Shown here in pieces: positions 22,784 through 34,200 of a stretch of 64,000 nucleotides of DNA. The notes under the pieces were generated by a model. That model saw nothing but the letters and a program-made list of their open reading frames with translations. It ran no database searches and had not been told where the DNA came from. The position numbers and the translations under genes were made by a program. How positions within the stretch are numbered: the stretch's first letter is position 1; each line of letters begins with the position of its first letter. Source of the stretch: Plumapathes pennacea (taxonomy: Eukaryota; Cnidaria; Anthozoa; Antipatharia; Myriopathidae); assembly GCA_964036295.1 (NCBI GenBank), contig OZ038462.1, positions 39,785,680 to 39,849,679 on the forward strand. Reading direction: 5' to 3'.

Positions 22784-25700
22784 TCAGTTACGTCTCCGCA
22801 TCTTGTTGACGGCGCCGAAGAGAGGTTGAGCTAAAATGGGGACAAAATAACGAAAACATGTCGATACTCATTATCAATAGCACAGCACGGCCATAGCGAA
22901 ATATGACACCATGCAGCACAGCACAGCACAGCACAGCAAAGAATAGCGCATTACAACACAGTACAGCATAGCACAGCCGCAAAGCAAAGCACAGCGCATT
23001 ACAAAACAGCACAGCAAAGCACAGCACAACGCACACACGCACAAAAAAAAAACAACAACAACACGGAGCAGCACAGTTCAGCAGAGTAAAAAGTAGCGGA
23101 GCAATCTCTTACTTGTGGGAGGTTCCTCACTCGAAGACTCATCAGCTAGAATGAACAGAAACGACGACGTCAACACAGTGAAAACAGAGCAAAACAACAT
23201 GTTAGAGAGCAGAGAAAAACACGGTATAATTATTATTGCAACAGAGAAGAACATAACAATTGTAAGAGTAGATAGGACACAGCATCATTATTGCAGCATA
23301 GGAACGAGCTATTAGAGCAGATAAGGACACGAGCATGACAGCACAATACAACATCCATAAACCAAGATGCGTGTACTTGTGGAGGAGGCTTCTGCGTCGT
23401 CATCGTCGTCATCGTCGTCATCCGTGGGAATCTCGACGGGCGTAGTGTTCACGTGATCTGTTGGAGGGACAACTGACGATTCCATTCCGCGCACTGCAAC
23501 ATGGGAGCTCATAATTACTCGGGCATCGTACTGCTTAATAAGCCACTTTTACAATTACACGCAGTTCGCAAAGTGCAGATGTTTTGACGGGCCACCAGAC
23601 GAAAAGTCTCGGCGGGCAGAGCGTATAGCTTATTCTGTGGTTCTATTGCAATTATATAGACACAAAAGCAAGCTCTGCAGAGAGATTTACTTGACAGATG
23701 TGCGCAGTAAAAAAGTGATATTTCCTAGTGCGCATGATTGCGAAAGTGGCTTATTTCGATTCGCGCCGGCCCACGCAAGGTATTTCCAAAAATGCGTATA
23801 GAGAACGAAATAATGAATGCAGTGATTAACTTGAACTGGAGTCTAGGTATGTGTGGATTGTTCGCGAATAATTTTGAGTAATGTCTTGAGTTTGTGAAAG
23901 CTGAGTAAGGAACGTGGTCAAAATTCATCAATGCTGTGAAAGTCGCGCAATAGTCACATTAAGTTTCTAAATTATATCTTGTATGGATATTGGACTTTTC
24001 AATATGCGTACGCGTACGTATAATTTAGGATTCAATGCGTAAACAGCTCTACCAATGCCATAACTATGCTTAATTTTGCCTGAAATGCGATGTTTGATTG
24101 ACTGGGAGGGAAAGACCGTTCTGAGAAACTAAAGAGAACAAGGAGGGCAACAAAAGCAGAGGAAACAAGGAGAAAGTGTCAGATACGGACGGGCAGACGG
24201 ACAGAGATAAAAAACAGAAGGGCAGACATATATAGAGAGAGACCCACAGAGGAATGTTTGCTATAAAATAATAACAACAAAAACATCTGGCTACCTGTAA
24301 CCATTGGTGGAGTACATGCTAGGATAGGTTCACAATGCACCTGGCTTCCCTGAAACGAATACGTATTGCATATGTTGAGGTACTGAGATCAATAAATGTT
24401 TACAATGTATCGTTAACACTAGTCGAAATGACAGAGCTAAGAATGCGATAAAAGGCCATCAAAGGCGATAAAAATGCCAATGTTGACATTTCTTCTGTGC
24501 GGTTCCCACGGAGAACAATAAATGCAAGGGACTATGAAATGTTGGATTCAGTCAAGCCAGACCAACTTTGTAAAATCATCTGACTGACGCGTGCAGCCAT
24601 TGAAATGAAGACAGTTTTTCTCTTTCTTAGCCTCCTTCCATTCTCTGTCTCTCATTCACTATAGCACTGTCTGTTCTCTCTCATTTCTTATCCTATTTCC
24701 TTTTGAGGTGAAGAAGGCCAGTAACTAATTTCACACTAGCACGAGCACAGAGTACGTGACACACAAAGATGTCACGCATTACTCAAACGTGATCAACTCA
24801 CGTGACAGGCACAGATCTGACACGTCTTTTCCTTCTTCCACGAACTGCCACGGGGATAAAATGTGAAGTCCTCAATGCATCCACTTCCGACAGCCTTCTG
24901 CCAAGCTTCTAGAGACGCAACCTAGAAAATCACAAAGAGAAACACGAATTTTGAAAGCTGATAGCAACACAGAAATTTCTCAAAATGCAGCACCAAAAAT
25001 GGGTACATAAAATATATTCCAACGACAGAGCTGACAAACGCCTGCGCATCAGTGACGCAAGTTTTTCGGTTGAATATAACGACATCTGTTGCAATCCATC
25101 TTGATTCATACGAGGCGCGCAATGATGTATGGGCTTTGTGATTGTTCTTTTTTGGCGCTGATTGGATGAGGAAAATATATAAACCCGACCACGTGGTAAC
25201 TATCAAACTTACATACATAGAGGATATTACACGGCGGCGCGAAGGTATGAATTTTATTTTCGAGTGGTAAAAACAATATTTTACGAACGAGCGCTTCGCG
25301 AGGAGTAAAATATTGTTTTTACCACGAGAAAATAAAATCCATATCTTCAAGCCGCCGTGTAATTTTCTTTTTATTATATTAGACACGAGTGTTTTACGAG
25401 AAATTGCACAAACAACCGTGCAAAAGCGGGAAATGATGCCAACGATATCCTCACTAGTAAGGATATGGAAAATACGCCACTCGGGTCCCGGATGTAGTTT
25501 CGTATGGATTTTACGTACGGTATATTTTCCAGTAAAACACTCGTGTCTATATAATAAAAATGTATATGTAAACAAATGTATAAATATAGATGATTGACCT
25601 GCTTTTTCAGCAGATCCACTGTCTGCAGTAGTGTCTCGAAGTCATCACACGTGGGACAATCTGAAAGTGTGAACAAAGATAAAGGGCCAACAGGCAAACT

Positions 25701-28264
25701 GAACCAGGAGGCAATACTTTTCCACAAAAGCATTTGCAATTTCATTTATGTTCTCCAAAACAAGCTTAAATTTTGTAGTTTCACTCTGCGAGATTCACTT
25801 GGTAAAATAAGGATGAGCTCAACAGTTCTCTTGCAAACGGGATTAAGTTTATAATTTGATTATTTTTTTCACTACACGGCAGCTGACGAGAACAGAAAAC
25901 AAAAGAGACAAAAACAAAAAAAAACAAAAAACAAAAAAGCACCCACAAAGAGACAGACAGACAGACAGACAATCGCTTACAGTCAGTTGGACCCCAGGCG
26001 ACGAGCTCGACGAAAAGAGAAGAAACTCATTCATTGCTAAAACAATGCCATCTAGCAACAGACAAACGAGAGTTTGAGGCTACAAATACTTACGACCACA
26101 CGAATGTCCGTCCGCCTGCAGTTTGTACGTGGGTCTACAAGTGCACTGGTAAGTTCCTTGGGTGTTGGTACAGTTGTGCTGGCAACCTCCATTATTCTGT
26201 CAAGGAATGTGAATTTAAAAATGATTCTATGGTGGATTTAGATTTTTTATGGTTAAACCTTTTAGCCATTTCGAAGTTGTGCCAAATTAATCAATTCTAA
26301 AAACAAACAAGGAAGAGCACATCCAAATAGGTAAATATTCCAGGTTTCAGCACCATTGGCCCACCAGAAACTGTATGGTGAGCTTTTAAAAATCAGAAAA
26401 ATAAAGGACCTCATAGAGGGGGACGCCGTCCCCCATTCTATACTTAAGTTTCCTATTTTGATGATTTTTACAAACTCTCCATTCAGTTTCTGATGGGCCA
26501 ATCGTGCTGAAATCTGGAGTACTACTAATTTGGATGTGCCCTTGCTTGTGATAGGATTTATGTTTTTAATTTTGCAACTGATAGAACGAGAACAAGAGGA
26601 ATACGACGGTAATAAGTTGCAGCTGACTTACGATCCGACACTCATCGATATCATTACACCGGCTGGGGTCATGACTGTCCAGTACAAAGCCTGACGAACA
26701 AGAGCACCTGACGGAGAAAAGAGGAGAAGAAATAAGGCGCAACGTAAGAGAGAATAAGTCACGTTCACACTTGTGCACAATTGTTGAGGCCGAGCTACTT
26801 GACGATCACACTTGGTGAGCAGAGTGAAAAACTGCTACATTGGTTATAATTTTACAGAAACAAACCTTACTGAGTAGAGAAAATGACTTTACAACCACTT
26901 AAGCCCCTGTCAAACGGTCAAAACTTTTGTCCCAACATACTCTGAACATCGGTGAGAAATGTTGAGAAATGTTGAGACGACGTTGAGAGGGGTTGTCAAA
27001 CGGCCTCAACATCGGCTCTCATCAATGTTGAGAGAATGTTCAGCCAAATGTTGTGACCGTTTGACAGGGGCTATATTTATACGGGAAATAAAAAAGTATT
27101 GTTATAGGTAACTCTGTATGATTGTAAAACTGGCCCATACGTCACACACACACACACACATGCAAGTTAGATGTCCCTGTCTCCCTGTCTAGACTTTGCA
27201 AATCTTCGTCTTTTTCTGGGATTAGAAACTAGAATAGATCTTTATTTGGTTGCACCCACATTTAGTTTAACGTAGGTTGGACGGATAAAAACATACAAGA
27301 TTTGTTCCAACACTTTTCACGAAGCTGACCTGTAGCTTCCTGCGACATTGGAACAAATTTGCTGACATCCACCGTTTCTCGTCTGACACTCGTCGATATC
27401 TGAAATGAAATGTATCATGGTGATGCCTGAGTACAAAGTAACAGGACAAAAAATTTCAAATATTCTAGAAATTGTTCGCCATTGTAACTTCGCGGCAGTA
27501 ACGACGCACTTCTGATTGGTCTCCTCTTCAAAGTAAAACCAATTTCAAATTACTTTGGATCTGGTTGGTTGAAAGTGCTACCTTAAGTCTCGGTAACTGG
27601 CGCTGTAATTACTTTTGGTTTTGGTTTTCACCAAAACTTAACAAATTGACGTCAGTTTTTTTGTGTCTGTCCTCTTATTCATGATAAAAAGCGTCATAAC
27701 ACTGTCAAAAAGCTGTGGATCCACGAGGCGCTTCGCGCGTCACAGCCGTCAGCGCTCGATTTTATGTGTCTGTCCTCTTATTCGTAATAAAAATAAGCCA
27801 ATCAAAAAGCGTGAAACTGACGTGTTATTGTAAAAAAGTAAATGAGTCAAAACTTGGTGTGACCCAGACTATGATTCCATTCTGAGTGCAACAGTTGACT
27901 GACCAGTGCATTGGCATCTGCTTGTCTGTGTGTATCCCTGCCAACAGGTGCAGTTATAGCCGCCCTCCGTGTTCACACAGTTCTGGTTACAGCAGCTCGT
28001 GTTCTGGGAGCATTCGTCGATATCTAGTCGACATCGATAAAACAGATTCTTAAAGCCAAACTAAAAATGAAATTTTTTATGCCACTAATACGAGATTAAT
28101 GCTGAGTTATATTACAACCACTTCCTACACAACACTACGACTATTTCTACTAACTGTTACGTCTAGACTACTACAAATGACACTGCATATACTACATACT
28201 GTATATCTACTACTATAGTTACCACTACACTACAATACTACTAGTCTATCACTACTACTACAAG

Positions 28265-28296
<32 letters not shown>

Positions 28297-31200
28297 ATAA
28301 TAATAACAAACTGCTAATATATTATCAATCTTCTCTCTATCTATAACATATATGTCTGTTTTTCTATCATTGCTTGTATAATATATCATCAAATAAACAA
28401 AGTCTATCAGTTGTTATACCCCTGCACGTGGAACCATCCTTAAGTAACTCAAATCCCTTTTTACAAGCGCAGGAGTAGCTGAAACCACCAAGAAAACACA
28501 AAAACAGCAACAACAACAACAACAACAACAAAGGAATCAGAACACGAGCTGACAAAATCGCATTGAAGGATGGAACTGACAGATGTTAGTAGGGTGGTAT
28601 AAAGTGCATGAAACTAGTGTGGTTTGTACCTTCCGTTTACATTGATGCACTTTTGATCACATCCTCCGTTATTCGTAGCACACTCATCAATGTCTGAAGC
28701 ATTTAAAAAGAAAGTTCAAGTTCAATTAAACACAATGGCCGCCGAATCTCAAGACACACCACTGGTGTAAGGTTGCGAATACATGTCTCAAATGAATAGC
28801 AACAACAGCATCATTCTATCAATCCACTACCACAACCCAACACTGTTGCAACTACGAATGTTAAACCTGTATCGGTTTTTCGTAACTTTTACAGCCTCTC
28901 GTCATATTTTAGAAGTCTGTTTTAGGCCCCGTTTACACTTGAAAACTGTTTCGGATACAAAGTATCCGGATACAAAGTTCCCACTTTCGATTCCGGATTC
29001 GTTTTCTCTCCGGCTTCACTAAAAATGACCCCGGATTCACAAAATCTAGTGTAAACACTTTCATGAATCCGGAAACAAATGCCTCGAATCCGGATAAATT
29101 CGCTCTAGTGTAAACGGGGCCTTAGAATAATGGATCGACTTGTAATATACACGTATACATGTTCATTTTAATTGGTCCCCGGTCTTCGACAGTTTCTTCT
29201 TAGCAATTCATAGAATACCGTGTCGTTCTGTGAGAGAGTCAGAATGGGAAATGCATCTCCTGTACAGTGTGTCAAGAAAGGGATACATAGGTGCATAGGC
29301 ACATAACTCAGAAAGACGGAAAATGGAAGCATGAGGCACCAAGCTCACCAAAACCGGGAAAGTGTCAAAATGTTTCTTGTGACTTATCAAATATAATAAC
29401 ATAAAATGCTTACCTTCACAGCTGTGTTTGTCTGCTGCTAGTCCGTATCCAGATGGACAGAAGCACTTGTAACTTCCCTTCGAGTTCACACACTCGTGTT
29501 CACACAGGTTCAACTTACACTCGTTAATGTCTGTCAGAAAAATTAGCCAAGAAACAACCATGATAAAAAAGAAAGTTCCTTCTTTTGATCGAGAAAAGAA
29601 AATGGCGAAAGATAATTGTTTATTTCCCAAGACTGCGTAGTTCACAGTAGAACTTTCTGGTTGCAGCATTGGACCAGAGTGCGTGAAGATGCGTGTAGAA
29701 ACACGCGTGAAACCGATAGGAACGGGGATATGTGACCTTTTCATCAATCTTTTAACCCCCAAACTTCCACTTCCAAAAGTGATCAACTTCAATTTTCTCT
29801 CTTCATTCCCTCACCAGAGACAATTACACAGTATGGAGAATTTGACTTTTTTATGCCTTGCTCAGATAAAAGTTGACCGAGATAACAATCCTCATTCAAA
29901 TGTATATGGTTGGGAGAATTTGTATTCTGAGCTTAAAAGTGGAAGGGCTAAGGATAAATCATCGGCACACTCGTTTTCTTTCGTATTCACCTTGACACGT
30001 CTTGTTGTCATCATCCAGGGAATATCCGTCTCTGCATTGACAGTGAAAGCTGGAAAACAGATTACACAATGTATACTCCCATATAAGATATCCTAGACTC
30101 ACAAAAGACAGCAACAAGAACAGCTACTGTAACCGTGACCATGACAACAACAACAACAACAACAACAACATCTCCTACTACTGCTACTACAGGAAAAGCA
30201 ATCAGTCCATGCTTCAGATGTGTGTGCAGCTGCGTACCTTCCAGGGATGTTGCTGCAAATTTGATCACAACCGTTCAATTCTAAGGTTTCACATTCATCG
30301 ACATCTGTTCGGCAAAGAATAAACATTAACAAAGTAAAGGTTTGCTCGACAGACTGAACCTTTGATTGGTCAATGCAAGTTTATTTGCCAATTAAAAGAA
30401 AGAACATATGTATGAAGTGGCGATGACCTTTGCTAATATTGATTACAGTCTCTTCTCCCAAAGTAAAACTGGTGTATCAACTGTGTGCTGATGAGGGTAA
30501 TGCAACGCCGTGAAAGAGACAATAGCTGACGTTTCGAGCGCTAGCCCTTCGTCGTTCGCTCTGATGAAGGGCTAGCGCTCAAAACGTCAGCTATTGTCTC
30601 TTTGACGGCGTTCCATTACCCTCATCAACACATAGTCGATACACCAGTTTGTCTTCCGCCACACCGACGCAGTCAACCTAGTTCTCTTAAGAGCTGGCAT
30701 TACACTCTCCCCAAGTAAACTAACCAATATCGAATTACTTTAGCTTCTGGTTACCGAAAAATGTTTTCTTACGACCTCCATGATTAGTCCTAAACAACAA
30801 ATATTAAAACGAAATGGCCGCGGTCATATTTCGAATAATAGGAAAAAAACCTAAAAAAAAAAGAAAAGAAAAGAAACGCATCAAAAGAATACAGGAGAAA
30901 GAAATAACGTGCAAGATCAAATTCAAGATCAACTGCAGACTGCAAAATTTGTCAATCAGGATCATCCGATTTCTTACCGACACATGTGTTCCATTCATCA
31001 TAGAAACCGGAAGGACACTGACAGGAATAATTTCCCAGCTTGTTGTGGCAAGTCGCCCCCTCGTCACACTGGTGAATGCCTGTAGAACACTCGTCTGGAA
31101 AACAAATTCAATTGACGTTGTCTTAAGACTGAGGACTGTTATCTTCACGCCACACAAACAAAACAACAGCAGCAACGCCCAGGAGAAAAACAACGGAAAC

Positions 31201-34200
31201 GAAAACTTTTAATACAGTGTTTTTCTTTTCTTGGAACATTTAAAATTCTGTACTTCATCTAAAAGCGAAAGTGGTTTTTATATGGAAATTGAATTTCTCC
31301 CTAATGTTGGTCATTGAGTAGAGGACTTGTGTTACAGGTTTCTTTTTTCTTGTTTGTTTTCTTTTTAATGGGTAAATAGGTAGATATATTCAATTGTAAT
31401 GAATAGAAAGGAGTTATAAAGTAACATTGGGTCGTGCAACCTCACCGATATCTAAACAAATCACATCAGTTCCATTCTTGCCGAGGTTCAGGAAGCCACC
31501 AAAACAACTGCAGCTGTGGTTCCCTGGAGTGTTTGTGCATTGCTGCCCGCAGCCTCCGTTGCTGACCTCGCACTCATTGATGTCCTGGCATGTTAGCTTG
31601 TCCTCGCCAAGAACGTATCCCGGATGACATGAGCAGGCGAATGAACCATGAGAGTTTGTACACACGTGATCACAATCCCCTCGCCCACTGTTGTGGGCAC
31701 ACTCGTTGGTGTCTACGCAAAAGCGAGACCTAAAACGGGCAGTGATAATTAGTAGCGAACGACGACGCAACGCAACACAGTGTAAAGCAATGTAACGCAA
31801 AGCAACACAATGCAACGCAACACCACACAACACCGCAACGTAGCGCAACACAACACAACGCAGCGCAGCACACCGTAACACAGTACAACGTAGCGCAATA
31901 CAATACAGGGCAACGCAACACAACGAAGCGCAACGCAATTGCAATAGAACGCAACGCAGCGCAACACAACACAACGCAACACAACGTAGCGCAACACAAC
32001 GCAGCACAACACAACGTAGCGCAACACAACGCAGCGCAACACAACGCAGCGCAACACAATGCAGCGCAACACAACGCAGCACAACACAACGTAGCGCAAC
32101 ACACCGTAACACAGTACAACGTAGCGCAATACAATACAGGGCAACGCAACACAACGAAGCGCAACGCAATTGCAATAGAACACAACGCAGCACAACACAA
32201 CGTAGCGCAAAACAACGCGCGCAACACAACACAACGGAGCGAAGCACAACAACGCAGCGCAACACAGCACAACATAGCGCAACACAACGTAGCGCAGCGC
32301 AACGCAGCGCAATACAACACAACACAGCGCAACACAACGTAGCGCAACACAACGCAGCGCAACACAACATAGCGCAACACAGCGTAGCGCAACACAACAC
32401 AATGCAACACAACGCAGCGCAACCTAACGCGGCGCAATATAACACAACGCAACACAACGCAATTGCAGCGCAGCACACCGTAACACAGTACAACGCAGCG
32501 CAACGCAATATAGGGAAACGCAACGCATCGCAACGCAACGCAGTATCGCACAGTGCAACGCAACGCAGCACAAAGTTGACGACAGGAAATCATTGCAAGC
32601 TGCTGTGTGGTGTCAAGCATTCTCAACTGTCTTTGTAGCTTGCACGCAACGCCGCTAAAAGTAAAATATGTTCTACTCTCTCGTACAACAACAACCACTA
32701 CTACCATGACAACAATCAACAACAACCGTAGCAGCAGTAGTATTCCTCCTTGTCACTGTTCTCTGCAACTTGTCTCGCAATTTTTTGTTGCAAGACAAGT
32801 TGCAAAGAGGGATGTTACAGGCGCAAACTCTTCTGCAACTTGTCTCCCAAACGCTTTGCGTTGCAAATTGCAGAAAATTGCCTCGCGTAACACAACCTTT
32901 AAACTTCTTATCATGAACGTCACATACTTCTCGTCAGCAGCTTGGTATCCCTTGTCGCACTGGCAGTGGTAATGTCCGGGTGTGTTAACACAGAGTTGAG
33001 AGCAGTTGCCGTTGTTTATTGTACACTCATTGACGTCCAGACAAGCGGTTTTGTTTTCGTTTTGCAGGTATCCCACGTCACATTCACACTGAAAACTGAA
33101 AAGAATCAAATGAATGAGCAAGCTGACTGGTTCACGTGTTTCATTCGAAGAACAATACTGATGGCTGAGTTCTTAGCTTTGCGAGAGCCCGTGGCGGTGT
33201 AGCGGTTAGCACTTCTACATTTCTAGGTTCAATTCCGACACGAGCAGACAAAACAAAAAGATGTAAAAACCTGGCCATCTATTTCTCTACTGGACAAAAA
33301 AAAAAAAAAAAAAAAAAAACTCGAAATGTAAAAGAACCACTAAGGACATAAACCAGTATCTGGCGCGATCTGCTCGGTGTCATAGTTTTAGAAAGGCTGC
33401 TAGAGAATCCATTACAACTCGAATTCACACAGAAATCTGGAAACTACTATACAACACTATAGAGCAATTTCTGTCAAGTTCATGATTTTTTTTTGTTTTG
33501 ATCCCGACTGAAAAAATATATATTAAGTTCCCGACGTAAAACGTAGTAAAACAGCTTCAATTTAAACTGGCGGACCAACAATTTCAGGCGCGCAAAGTAT
33601 CGGCGTTGTTGAACCTCACCCTCCCAGGGTATTGACACATTTATGACAGTCCGGCAATCCTTCGGAACACTCGTCGATGTCGACACACTTGTGAGGTAAC
33701 TGTAACATGGCACGATAACCATCGTAACAGGCACAGTGGTACCCTCCAGGCGTGTTCACGCACTGCTGCTCGCATTTGGGACCTCCCAGCATGCACTCGT
33801 CTACATCTGCGGGATACAGTACGAGTCATAAGGCCTGTTCACACCAGGATCGATCCGACATCGATCCAGGCTAAATGCCAACTGAGGGCGCGTTCGATTG
33901 GGTCTATTCCGGAATAGGAATAACGATATTGATTGAAAAAATATTTTGCTTTGGAGCTGAATTATGTCGAGATGTATTGGCAGCTGTTCGAAATGTCAGC
34001 GTGAAGTTTTGAAAACAATCCGAAAAAATATATCCCAAGAACAAGGACAGCTTTGGATCATTTTAGCTGTTCCTGTTCTGGAATACGGTCAGTCGAACGC
34101 ACCCTGAGAGTAAACAGTCGACGTTTTCTCAAACCAAGCTAACTTTTAATTCCTGGCTTGTGTTTTCGTGTCAGTGTGTGATTCTGTGTTTGTATCAGCG

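Larger units (their letters stand above)
22784..25660 (-). other. Coiled coil, VWC-like module and acidic C-terminal tail
   Basis: Exon 25599-25660 and the start of 24802-24921 encode a heptad-like helix (LLQTVDLLKKQVASLEAW), perhaps for oligomerisation. The rest of 24802-24921 and 24295-24349 encode a VWC-type module (GCIEDFTFYPRGSSW, CQICACH, VHCEPILAC). Exons 23377-23493, 23113-23145 (33 nt) and 22784-22830 encode a tail with nine consecutive Asp, then SSSEEPPT, ending in the basic KMRRRN. VWC modules often bind BMP-type ligands; whether this one does is unknown. Confidence 0.75.

Noticed and set aside
22788..23074. Hydrophobic Cys/Leu-rich frames near 22.8-23.1 kb
   Set aside because: They read through the (CAGCA)n pentamer array in an intron.
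25222..25745. Minus-strand frames of 217 and 123 codons
   Set aside because: They read through palindromic elements; only 25599-25660 is a supported exon.
31414..32725. Open frames of 385, 331 and 217 codons rich in Cys/Val/Leu/Arg
   Set aside because: They are by-products of a stop-poor pentamer repeat. Only the last part of the 385-codon frame is a true EGF exon (31446-31729).
33186..33245. A functional tRNA gene
   Set aside because: Box-like motifs are present but I cannot form a proper acceptor stem and anticodon arm, and an A-run follows. A SINE-like copy fits better.
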